Shown one piece after another: positions 46,388 through 53,735 of a stretch of 57,372 nucleotides of DNA. The DNA is taken from NCBI GenBank assembly GCA_002708985.1, contig PAPS01000032.1, forward strand, positions 1-57,372. Reading direction: 5' to 3'. The position numbers were made by a program, and so were the translations under genes. Position 1 is the first letter of the stretch. Each line of letters opens with the position of its first letter. The notes below the pieces were generated by a model. It worked only from the letters and a program-made list of their open reading frames with translations, did not search any database and had not been told where the DNA came from. The DNA comes from Saprospirales bacterium. Its GTDB lineage: Bacteria > Bacteroidota > Bacteroidia > Chitinophagales > UBA8649.

Positions 46388-48109
46388 ATGACACACGCAG
46401 AAGAGATACAATCCGTCCCGAGAAATTTTATGCCAGAGGTATTCACCTTAGAGGCATGGGATGGCCTTATGCCGTTTGTTGAAGACCTAAAGCAGCGTGA
46501 AGTCCAAAGCGAACACGATTTCCGACAATGGTTGGCAGATCGCAATGAGGTAACGGTAGTCTTTGAGGAAATTGCTCGCTGGAAATATATCCATACGTCA
46601 TTGGATACAAAAGATGAGGTTGCCAAAAAGGAACGAGAGTTTATTATTGCTGAGATTCGTCCAAAATGGACACAATACAAACATGCACTCAATCAAAAAT
46701 TCAACGACTTGCAGGAAAGATTTCCTCTAGATGATGAGGCGTGTAACAATTACATCCACGCAGTATCTACTGATATCGAAATATTTCGTGATGAGAATGT
46801 GTCGCTTGGTACGCAAATCGAATTAAAGGCTCGTGAATATGATGCCATTAGTGGAAATTGGTCCGTTGATATTGATGGTGAGACAAAAACACTTCAACAA
46901 GCCAAATCTTATTTAGAGTCTAATGATCGCTCGATTCGAGAAAAAGTTTGGCGTTCCATTGCAGAAGCGCGGTATCAAGACAACGAAGAGTTGGATACGC
47001 TGTATTCTGAACTTGCAGATATGCGTCACAAAGTAGCTCGCAATGCGGGTTTTGAAAACTTTAGAGATTTTAAGCATAAGGCAATGCACCGTACTTCATG
47101 GCCGGTCCAAGCTTGCTATGATTATGCTTATGCGGTAGAGAAACATGTAATGCCAATTGTTAATGCGATTCAAGCACAGCGAAAACAGGATCTTGGATAT
47201 GATTCATTGAGACCTTGGGATACTGAGATTGATTCAGAGGGAAAACCACCGCTCAAACCATTTTCGACGACAGCTGAATTCGTTGAGCGAGGAGTTGCCT
47301 CACTCAAAGATGTAAATCCTTTTTTTGGCGAATGTATCAGCAAGATGGACACCATGGGTCGTCTTGATCTAGAGTCGCGTCTAGGCAAGGCACCCGGTGG
47401 TTACAATATGCCATTACCCGAAACAGGTATTCCCTTTGTTTTTATGAATCACGCCTGTCTTGAATACGACGTTCGAGTCCTTGTACACGAAGCAGGCCAT
47501 GCGGTGCATTCATTTTTATCTCATGAATTGAGTCATGATTGGATGAAGGATACGCCTTCAGAAGTTGCTGAACTCGCCTCTATGTCGATGGAGCTTTTTA
47601 CTATGGAGCATTGGGAACACTTTTATCCGGATCCAGAAGATTTAAAACGCGCAAAAAGAAATCACTTAGAGGGTCTGTTAACTACACTGCCTGCTGTAGC
47701 TAGGATTGATAATTTTCAACACTGGATATACACCAATCCAGGCCATTCTGTGCAAGAACGGCATGCAGCGTGGCTTGATCTTACACGTCGTTTTACAAGT
47801 CACGTTTTTGATATATCGGGTTTAGAGAAGTTTGATGCGGTCAATTACCAAAGGGTACTTCATATATACCATATTCCCTTTTATTATATCGAATACGGTT
47901 TAGCTCAATTGGGGGCGATTGCCATGTGGCGTAACTATTGCCAAGACCCTAATAAAACAGTAGAGCAGTACAAAAATGCATTAGCGCTTGGTTACACAAA
48001 AGATGTTCCTTCAATCTATCAAGCGGCTGGCATACAATTTGACTTTTCTGACTGTTATGTGCAGGAACTCGCTTCATTTGTATATGATCAATGGAAAAAA
48101 CTATTATGA
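46388..48109 (+). CDS. M3-family oligoendopeptidase (PepF-like)
   Basis: A zinc oligopeptidase of 573 residues with the M3 active site: HEAGHAVHSF at about residue 366 (HExxH) and a third Glu ligand about 25 residues later in the SEVAELASMSMELF helix. The N-terminal helical domain begins with FTLEAWDGL. It lacks a signal peptide, so it probably degrades short peptides in the cytoplasm, as PepF does. A start at 46373 inside the DUF5606 end is also possible. The stop overlaps the lipoprotein ATG as ATGA. Confidence 0.93.
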   Translation: MTHAEEIQSVPRNFMPEVFTLEAWDGLMPFVEDLKQREVQSEHDFRQWLADRNEVTVVFEEIARWKYIHTSLDTKDEVAKKEREFIIAEIRPKWTQYKHALNQKFNDLQERFPLDDEACNNYIHAVSTDIEIFRDENVSLGTQIELKAREYDAISGNWSVDIDGETKTLQQAKSYLESNDRSIREKVWRSIAEARYQDNEELDTLYSELADMRHKVARNAGFENFRDFKHKAMHRTSWPVQACYDYAYAVEKHVMPIVNAIQAQRKQDLGYDSLRPWDTEIDSEGKPPLKPFSTTAEFVERGVASLKDVNPFFGECISKMDTMGRLDLESRLGKAPGGYNMPLPETGIPFVFMNHACLEYDVRVLVHEAGHAVHSFLSHELSHDWMKDTPSEVAELASMSMELFTMEHWEHFYPDPEDLKRAKRNHLEGLLTTLPAVARIDNFQHWIYTNPGHSVQERHAAWLDLTRRFTSHVFDISGLEKFDAVNYQRVLHIYHIPFYYIEYGLAQLGAIAMWRNYCQDPNKTVEQYKNALALGYTKDVPSIYQAAGIQFDFSDCYVQELASFVYDQWKKLL

Positions 48110-48546
48110 GAACTACAGGGTACTTTCTACTTCTAATGAGTTTGTTTGTCGCCTGTGGTGATGACGACGTGGTCTTTACACCCGATGAAGCGATTTATTT
48201 TGTCTCGCCAGATACGACATCCATAACACGGACGGTCAATGATATTATAGAGGTAGATGTTTACTTCAGTCTAGATTCAGTTATTGATAGTGTTTTTGTA
48301 GGGTATCAAATAGATACGTCAAATCAGCCACCTATGAATCTTTCCCTAAGTGATTTAGATGAGATTACTGAGCGAATTGGTTTCTCATCTTCAAGGAATC
48401 AGCATCGACTTCAGTTTTCATTACCCATACCCTCAGATGGAAGTTTAAATTCTGTGGTCTCAGGGGATATTGTGCGATTTGTTTTTGCAGTAAAATCTGG
48501 AAACCTAATTGTCACAAAAACGTTAAGGGTAGATATAACGCTGTAA
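48106..48546 (+). CDS. Small lipoprotein of unknown function
   Basis: A 146-residue product with a hydrophobic signal peptide and lipobox LFVAC, followed by an acidic GDDD run. The rest is beta-rich and acidic (AIYFVSPDTTSITRTVND, then VDVYFSLDSVIDSVFVGYQIDTS) with a strand-like tail. No family recognised. The ATG at 48106 overlaps the peptidase stop (ATGA), so it is translated with that gene; an in-frame ATG at 48091 is possible. An outer-membrane or periplasmic location is inferred from the lipobox. Confidence 0.7.
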   Translation: MRTTGYFLLLMSLFVACGDDDVVFTPDEAIYFVSPDTTSITRTVNDIIEVDVYFSLDSVIDSVFVGYQIDTSNQPPMNLSLSDLDEITERIGFSSSRNQHRLQFSLPIPSDGSLNSVVSGDIVRFVFAVKSGNLIVTKTLRVDITL

Positions 48547-48556
48547 GACGTTTACT

Positions 48557-49198
48557 ATGCATTTAAATTTAGAAAACTCAAGAAAGAGTTACGACCAGCA
48601 TCAATTGGAAGAGCATGCGATTCCAAGAAACCCTTTTGATCTCTTTGCGTCATGGTACAAAGACGCTGAGAAAATTTCGTCCATCGAGGCCAATGCGATG
48701 GGGTTAGCTACTGTTTCCTCTGATGGTAAGCCCTCATTACGGAAAGTATTGCTTAAGGAAGTTTGGAACAACCAATTTGTCTTTTATACCAACTATAAGA
48801 GCCGCAAGGGGAGAGAAATTGAGCATAACTCATCAGTCGCTCTACTATTTCATTGGGAAGCTCGAGAACGACAGGTCCGAATTGAAGGATTAGCCTTCAA
48901 ATTAGATGCCATCAAATCGGACGAATATTTTGCATCAAGGCCTCTTTCAAGCCAGCAAGCTGCAATTGCTTCCCCACAAAGTGAAATCGTCGAGAACCGA
49001 GACGATCTAGAGCAGCGGTTTGCAAAAGTTTCGTCAGATTCAGATCAATTGATTCGTCCTGAGTTTTGGGGCGGCTATGGCATTGTGCCTAAGGTTATTG
49101 AGTTTTGGCAAGGAAGACCTAGCCGAATGCACGACCGCATTACCTACATAAAAGGCGATAATAAGGATACTTGGTCTACACATCGCCTTGCGCCTTAG
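48557..49198 (+). CDS. pdxH: Pyridoxamine 5'-phosphate oxidase
   Basis: Oxidises pyridoxine or pyridoxamine 5'-phosphate to pyridoxal 5'-phosphate using FMN. The 213-residue product has AMGLATVSSDGKPSLRKVLLKE, FYTNYKSRKG, HWEARERQVRIEG and the C-terminal signature WQGRPSRMHDRI near residue 188, close to the E. coli PdxH pattern GRPNRLHDR. Ends with RLAP. It lies 11 bases after the small lipoprotein gene. A bidirectional hairpin follows before the HU gene. Confidence 0.97.
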   Translation: MHLNLENSRKSYDQHQLEEHAIPRNPFDLFASWYKDAEKISSIEANAMGLATVSSDGKPSLRKVLLKEVWNNQFVFYTNYKSRKGREIEHNSSVALLFHWEARERQVRIEGLAFKLDAIKSDEYFASRPLSSQQAAIASPQSEIVENRDDLEQRFAKVSSDSDQLIRPEFWGGYGIVPKVIEFWQGRPSRMHDRITYIKGDNKDTWSTHRLAP

Positions 49199-49219
49199 TC
49201 AAAAAATCTTGAACAAAAA

Positions 49220-49243
49220 AAAAGAGTCCCGAAGGACTCTTTT
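49220..49243. terminator. Bidirectional intrinsic terminator between pdxH and the HU gene
   Basis: A perfect 10-base-pair stem (AAAAGAGTCC, CGAA loop, GGACTCTTTT) sits between two convergent genes. An A-run precedes the stem on the left and the T-run ending the stem follows on the right, so it works on paper as a Rho-independent terminator in both directions. It is only about 22 bases from either stop codon. Confidence 0.85.
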
Positions 49244-49265
49244 GAACATTTAAAAAAGAGACTTT

Positions 49266-49541
49266 CTAGCTGTTTACACGGCCAGCAAGGTCTTTACCCG
49301 CTTTGAATCGTACTACTTTACGTGCAGCGATGTTTAACGTTTCACCAGTTCTTGGGTTACGTCCTTTACGTGCAGCGCGCTCAGAAGTAGAGAAAGTACC
49401 GAATCCAACAAGAGTTAGCTTGTCGCCACTTTCTAGAGTTGAAGTTACTCCGTTGATAACTGCTCCTAAAGCTTTACCAGCCTGAGCATTGGTAATACCT
49501 GAATCTTCAGCGATTTTAGAAATTAATTGTGCTTTGTTCAT
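49266..49541 (-). CDS. hup: HU-family DNA-binding protein
   Basis: A 91-residue histone-like protein: MNKAQLISKIAEDSGI, the helix pair, LVGFGTFSTSERAARKGRNPRTGE (the DNA-bending arm with the RNPRTG core) and the C-terminal AARKVVRFKAGKDL. HU dimers bend and compact DNA. Its own promoter with perfect Bacteroidota spacing lies just upstream, as expected of a highly expressed gene. I cannot tell which HU paralogue it is. It converges on pdxH over a terminator. Confidence 0.96.
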   Translation of the reverse strand: MNKAQLISKIAEDSGITNAQAGKALGAVINGVTSTLESGDKLTLVGFGTFSTSERAARKGRNPRTGETLNIAARKVVRFKAGKDLAGRVNS

Positions 49542-49564
49542 AATAGATAAAATTTGAATTGAGT

Positions 49565-49594
49565 CAAAAATAGAAGTATAGAACGTAAATTCAA
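49565..49594 (-). promoter_or_regulatory. Bacteroidota-type promoter for the HU gene
   Basis: On the minus strand TTG (49594-49592) is followed by exactly 19 bases and then TATTTTTG (49572-49565), matching the -33/-7 consensus without mismatches. The start of transcription should fall near 49560, leaving a leader of about 20 bases before the ATG at 49541. Confidence 0.8.
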
Positions 49595-49732
49595 GGCTTG
49601 AAAAGGAAACAATATGTGCATAAATCGCCTACAGCAGGGCTTTTAGCGCATTTCCTTTTTATAACTTGTTGAATATAACGCGACTAGGTCAGTGTAGACA
49701 GACTGAGCAAATTGTGGATAGAAGAGTAAAAA

Positions 49733-50521
49733 ATGGAGAAAAAAGCTTTAGAAATGGCGCAAAATGGTGGTTTCAACCTGATTCAGGAAGGGGAATTTAC
49801 CTATATTGATCAAGGTGAGGGTGATGTTTTGATCCTTTTACACGGTTTGTTTGGCGCACTGAGTAACTTTCATGAGGTCATAAATCACTTTAAGAAGGAC
49901 TTTAGAATCATTTTCCCCTTTTTGCCCTTGTATTCTCTTTCGTTAAAAAAATCTACCGTTCGAGGAATGGCTGATCATGTTGGTCAGCTTTTAGACCAAC
50001 TGTCAATAGAAAGGGCGCACTTTTTAGGTAACAGTTTAGGAGGACACATTGCTTTGGTGTATGGAAAGGAAAACCTTAACCGATTGCAATCGCTAACCTT
50101 AACGGGCTCTTCAGGGCTTTTTGAAAATGCTATGGGTGATGGTTATCCCAACCGGGAGAGCTATGAATACATTAAGAGTAAAACGGAATACACTTTCTAT
50201 GACCCAAAGACGGCTACTAAAGAATTAGTCGATGAGGTCTATGAGACAGTTAATAATCGCGGCAAGGTTATTCGTATTATAACGATGGCAAAAAGCGCCA
50301 TCCGCCACAATATGAGGGACGAGTTAGGTGCATTTACAATGCCCGCAAAGATGATTTGGGGCAGCGACGATAGAATTACTCCTCCTTTTGTTGGCGAAGA
50401 GTTCAACAATCTAATGCCCAATTCATCCTTGAGTTTTATTGATGAATGTGGTCATGCTCCTATGATGGAAAAACCTCAAGAATTCAACAAAATATTAATG
50501 GACTTTTTAACGTCATTATAG
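49733..50521 (+). CDS. Alpha/beta-hydrolase
   Basis: A 262-residue hydrolase with LLHGLFGALSNF (oxyanion loop) near residue 38, the nucleophile elbow GNSLGGH (Ser about 100) and a C-terminal GHAPMMEKP where the catalytic His sits. This pattern is like esterases and lyases of the MhpC/epoxide-hydrolase group. The substrate is unknown. It opens a transcription unit that continues without breaks into the CBS and nadK genes. The 190 bases before it hold only the HU promoter on the other strand. Confidence 0.88.
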   Translation: MEKKALEMAQNGGFNLIQEGEFTYIDQGEGDVLILLHGLFGALSNFHEVINHFKKDFRIIFPFLPLYSLSLKKSTVRGMADHVGQLLDQLSIERAHFLGNSLGGHIALVYGKENLNRLQSLTLTGSSGLFENAMGDGYPNRESYEYIKSKTEYTFYDPKTATKELVDEVYETVNNRGKVIRIITMAKSAIRHNMRDELGAFTMPAKMIWGSDDRITPPFVGEEFNNLMPNSSLSFIDECGHAPMMEKPQEFNKILMDFLTSL

Positions 50522-50524
50522 GTA

Positions 50525-51193
50525 ATGTACGTTGCTGAATATATTGACCCTTCATTTGAAGCACTGAGTCCTGCAAATACTGCTCGTGAGGCGACATTAA
50601 TTATGGAGGCACAAGATGTTAGTGTCCTGCCCGTGGTTGGCGATGATGGCAACTATATTACTATGTTGAGGTTGGATGATGTTGATCAGTTATCGGAGGA
50701 TACGACCATTGAAATGCTCAGCGGTAGATTTCAGGCCCGATTTGTTCAAAAAGATAAACATGTTTTTGAAGCGATACGGCTTATGCTTGAACACGATTTG
50801 GATTGTTTGCCTGTTGTAGATAATGCTTCTCTTGCATACAGCGGGCTAATCACTCGTTCAAGCGTACTTGAAAGTTTAATGGCCTTTGTTCCCTTTCACA
50901 GAACTTCCTACATTATTACAGTCGAGGCAGAAGCACGGGGTTTTAGCATGGCTGAGTTATGTCGATTGATTGAATCCAATCGAGGTCAAATTTTAGGGAC
51001 CTTAATGCATAGTCATACAGAGCAAAATAGCCCACTCTGTATCACCATAAATTTAGTGGCAGAAGAACTCAATCCAATTTTTGCTGTATTGGAGCGATAC
51101 GATTATGTTGTGAGACGATCCTACCAAGGCGAGCAGCCTGACGACTACCTAAAGGATCGATATCAAAGTTTAATGCGATTTTTAGACACTTAA
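50525..51193 (+). CDS. CBS-domain protein
   Basis: A 222-residue cytosolic protein with two CBS motifs (residues about 8-60 and 68-120; VLPVVGDDG and LPVVDNAS mark the turns). Its C-terminal part (about 130-200, with TSYIITVEAEARGFSMAELCRLIE) looks like an ACT domain. CBS pairs bind adenine nucleotides and regulate partners; this one sits directly before nadK, suggesting nucleotide-linked control (inference). The CBS - nadK - outer-membrane protein - uppS - bamA order is shared with other Bacteroidota, from memory. Confidence 0.88.
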   Translation: MYVAEYIDPSFEALSPANTAREATLIMEAQDVSVLPVVGDDGNYITMLRLDDVDQLSEDTTIEMLSGRFQARFVQKDKHVFEAIRLMLEHDLDCLPVVDNASLAYSGLITRSSVLESLMAFVPFHRTSYIITVEAEARGFSMAELCRLIESNRGQILGTLMHSHTEQNSPLCITINLVAEELNPIFAVLERYDYVVRRSYQGEQPDDYLKDRYQSLMRFLDT

Positions 51194-51202
51194 AATCTAC
51201 GT

Positions 51203-52081
51203 ATGATAGTTACTTTGTTTGGCAGAGCGTCTGTTGCTCAAAAAATGAAACAGTTTGAGAATGTAATCAAGCTTTTAGTGGATGCTGGCCATGACGTATT
51301 GCTAAACGAGTCACTTTATTCTATCCAGGGAGGACTTCAAAACCCATTCAATTTATCTAAAATCAAAATACCTGATGATGCCATCGATTATGTGTTAAGC
51401 CTTGGAGGAGATGGAACAATGCTCGAGGCAGTAACCTGGATCGGAGATAAGGCGATTCCTGTTCTAGGTTTAAATTTTGGGCGGCTTGGTTTTCTTACAG
51501 ATACAGTGGCCTCGTTTACAGCGGATACAGTCAAGCGGTTACAAGAGAAAGACTTGGTAGTCGATGAGCGTAGTATGCTACTTTGGACGAATCCTGAGGG
51601 TGAACCGATCCGCCGCTTTCCGCATGCCCTTAATGATATTACGATTCAACGGGCTTCTTCTTCTTCTATGATTACGATTCACGTAACTATTGATGGCATA
51701 CCCTTAAACTCTTATTGGGCAGATGGCTTAATTATTTCCACCCCTACAGGTTCAACAGGTTATTCTTTAAGTTGTGGCGGTCCTATTATTCATCCATCGA
51801 CGAAAAACATTGTATTAACGCCCATAGCCCCCCATAATCTCAACATTCGACCGCTAATCTTAGATAAAGGCGTAAAGATTGCTATTGAAGTAGAGGCTCG
51901 TGACCCTCAATTTTTAGCAACGCTAGACACGCACTCTGTTTTTTTAGATACTTCGCGTCATGTGGAAATTTCAAGTTCGCCTTATGTCACTAAAATCTGC
52001 AGGCTGCAAAATAACTACTTCACAGGAGCGATTCGCGATAAGCTTTATTGGGGTATTGATAAGAGAAATAGTCATGGCTAA
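51203..52081 (+). CDS. nadK: NAD kinase
   Basis: Phosphorylates NAD to NADP with ATP. The 292-residue product has the diagnostic LGGDGTML at about residue 73, NFGRLGFLTD, and TPTGSTGYSLSCGGPI near residue 175 (the family's NE/D and G-S-T-G-Y blocks). It starts 9 bases after the CBS gene and is followed by the small outer-membrane protein. Confidence 0.97.
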   Translation: MIVTLFGRASVAQKMKQFENVIKLLVDAGHDVLLNESLYSIQGGLQNPFNLSKIKIPDDAIDYVLSLGGDGTMLEAVTWIGDKAIPVLGLNFGRLGFLTDTVASFTADTVKRLQEKDLVVDERSMLLWTNPEGEPIRRFPHALNDITIQRASSSSMITIHVTIDGIPLNSYWADGLIISTPTGSTGYSLSCGGPIIHPSTKNIVLTPIAPHNLNIRPLILDKGVKIAIEVEARDPQFLATLDTHSVFLDTSRHVEISSSPYVTKICRLQNNYFTGAIRDKLYWGIDKRNSHG

Positions 52082-52134
52082 AACAATTGTCTTTATCGCT
52101 CGTTAGTGATTAGACCCTTACCTTTAATCCTGTT

Positions 52135-52965
52135 ATGCGCTTCATTGTTCTCGCCACATTTCTTTTGATTGCAAGCCTTGGGTCACTTTCCGCTCAGAAT
52201 ATTGAAGGAGGCTTATTGTTGGGAAATACTCAGTATTTCGGCGATCTCAATCCTAAGGCGCGATTTAATGCTCCAAGATGGCACGCTCAAGCATTAATAA
52301 AATATAACGTAGACGATCGCTTTGTTCTCCGGGGTAATATGACATTTGGTAGACTATATTATTCAGACAAGTTAAGCGGCGATGCATTTAATGCTAGACG
52401 AAATCTTTCTTTTAGGACTAATATTTTAGAGGTTAGTGGAGGGCTAGAATTCAATTTCCTTGAGTTTTCAATGAGCAAAAAGTCCTATCGTTTTTCCCCT
52501 TACCTTTTTATTGGACTGGGATTCACTTACTTTAATCCTCAGGCCGAATTAGGGGGAGAATGGTATGATTTACAACCCCTAGGCACAGAGGGTCAAAATG
52601 ATATAAGTTATTCCAATGTTAAGCCATACAAACTTGTGACACCAATACTGCCCACAGGCTTTGGTTTCAAGTATAATCTCAGTAGAAAAATTAATGTGGG
52701 TATAGAGTATGTCCATAGAATAGCATTTACCGATTATCTAGATGATGTTGGAGGTGTATACCCAAGTCCACTATCTTTACCCGATGGGGGTAGCGGCGTG
52801 GCTGCGGCTCTATCGGATCGATCCGGTGAAGTCGGCGAACCCATCGGCGATGAGGGGTTTCAGCGTGCAACTTCTAGTAAACGAGATGCCTACCTTATGG
52901 GAGGATTTTGGTTAACCTATCTTTTATCCTACGAAAAGTGTCCTAAAATCTCTAGACTTCCATAG
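52135..52965 (+). CDS. DUF6089-type outer-membrane beta-barrel protein
   Basis: A 276-residue protein with a signal peptide ending LSAQNIEGG. The barrel is small: NTQYFGDLNPKARFN, LRGNMTFGRLYYSD, LEVSGGLEFNFLEF, FSPYLFIGLGFTYFNPQ, ILPTGFGFKYNL and KINVGIEYVHRIAFTDYLDDVGG. The last, with Tyr-Asp-Asp, is the signature of the DUF6089 outer-membrane proteins that sit between nadK and uppS in Bacteroidota. Function unknown. About 17 bases separate its stop from the TTG start of uppS. Confidence 0.87.
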   Translation: MRFIVLATFLLIASLGSLSAQNIEGGLLLGNTQYFGDLNPKARFNAPRWHAQALIKYNVDDRFVLRGNMTFGRLYYSDKLSGDAFNARRNLSFRTNILEVSGGLEFNFLEFSMSKKSYRFSPYLFIGLGFTYFNPQAELGGEWYDLQPLGTEGQNDISYSNVKPYKLVTPILPTGFGFKYNLSRKINVGIEYVHRIAFTDYLDDVGGVYPSPLSLPDGGSGVAAALSDRSGEVGEPIGDEGFQRATSSKRDAYLMGGFWLTYLLSYEKCPKISRLP

Positions 52966-52982
52966 ATTTTCTAAATTCGCCG

Positions 52983-53735
52983 TTGAACGCTCTCTCCTTG
53001 GAATTACCCCACGATATTAACCCGAAAACAGTCCCTCAGCATGTGGCTCTTATAATGGATGGCAATGGTCGTTGGGCCAAGCAAAAGGGTAAGATGCGAA
53101 TTGCAGGACACAAAGAGGGAGTTGAAGCTGCTAAAAGAGTGGTAAAAGCCCTTTCTACAGCAGGTGTAAAGTATGTTACATTATATGCCTTTAGTACCGA
53201 AAATTGGAAGCGTCCAGCCCTAGAAGTTAGTGGTTTGATGGACTTGTTAATGCTTACGCTCAAACGTGAACTTAAAGGATTCATGAAAGAGGGTTTTATT
53301 CTGCGTACAATTGGTGATATAGAGCAGCTTCCTTCGTCAACAAGGGATGCTGTAAAAGAGGTCGTATACCAAACCAATGAGAATACAGGTATGGTCATCA
53401 ATGTTGCTTTAAGTTATGGCGGCCGTTGGGAAATTGTAGAAACAACTAAAGAATTAGTGCGTAAGGCAGTCAATGGGGAAATGGATCTCCAACATATTGA
53501 TGAAAACACTTTTAGCCAACACCTTCAAACATCTGGCATGCCTGATCCTGACCTCCTAATACGCTCAAGCGGGGAAAAGCGATTAAGCAACTTTCTAGTA
53601 TGGCAGTCTGCCTACAGTGAATACGTTTTTGATAATGCCTTTTGGCCTGATTTTAATGAGCACAACGTATGGAATGCTCTGCGAGATTTTCAGGGTAGAA
53701 AGCGTAGGTTTGGAACTTCAAGTGATGCTTCATGA
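52983..53735 (+). CDS. uppS: Isoprenyl transferase (undecaprenyl diphosphate synthase)
   Basis: Builds undecaprenyl diphosphate, the lipid carrier for cell-wall and LPS sugars. The 250-residue product has the signature MDGNGRWAKQKG with the catalytic Asp, and RIAGHKEGVEA, LYAFSTENWKRP and RSSGEKRLSNFLVWQSAYSEYVF. The only plausible start is TTG at 52983 (or TTG 52998): the first in-frame ATG lies inside the catalytic motif and an in-frame TAG blocks any upstream ATG. The stop overlaps the bamA ATG (ATGA). Confidence 0.96.
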   Translation: MNALSLELPHDINPKTVPQHVALIMDGNGRWAKQKGKMRIAGHKEGVEAAKRVVKALSTAGVKYVTLYAFSTENWKRPALEVSGLMDLLMLTLKRELKGFMKEGFILRTIGDIEQLPSSTRDAVKEVVYQTNENTGMVINVALSYGGRWEIVETTKELVRKAVNGEMDLQHIDENTFSQHLQTSGMPDPDLLIRSSGEKRLSNFLVWQSAYSEYVFDNAFWPDFNEHNVWNALRDFQGRKRRFGTSSDAS

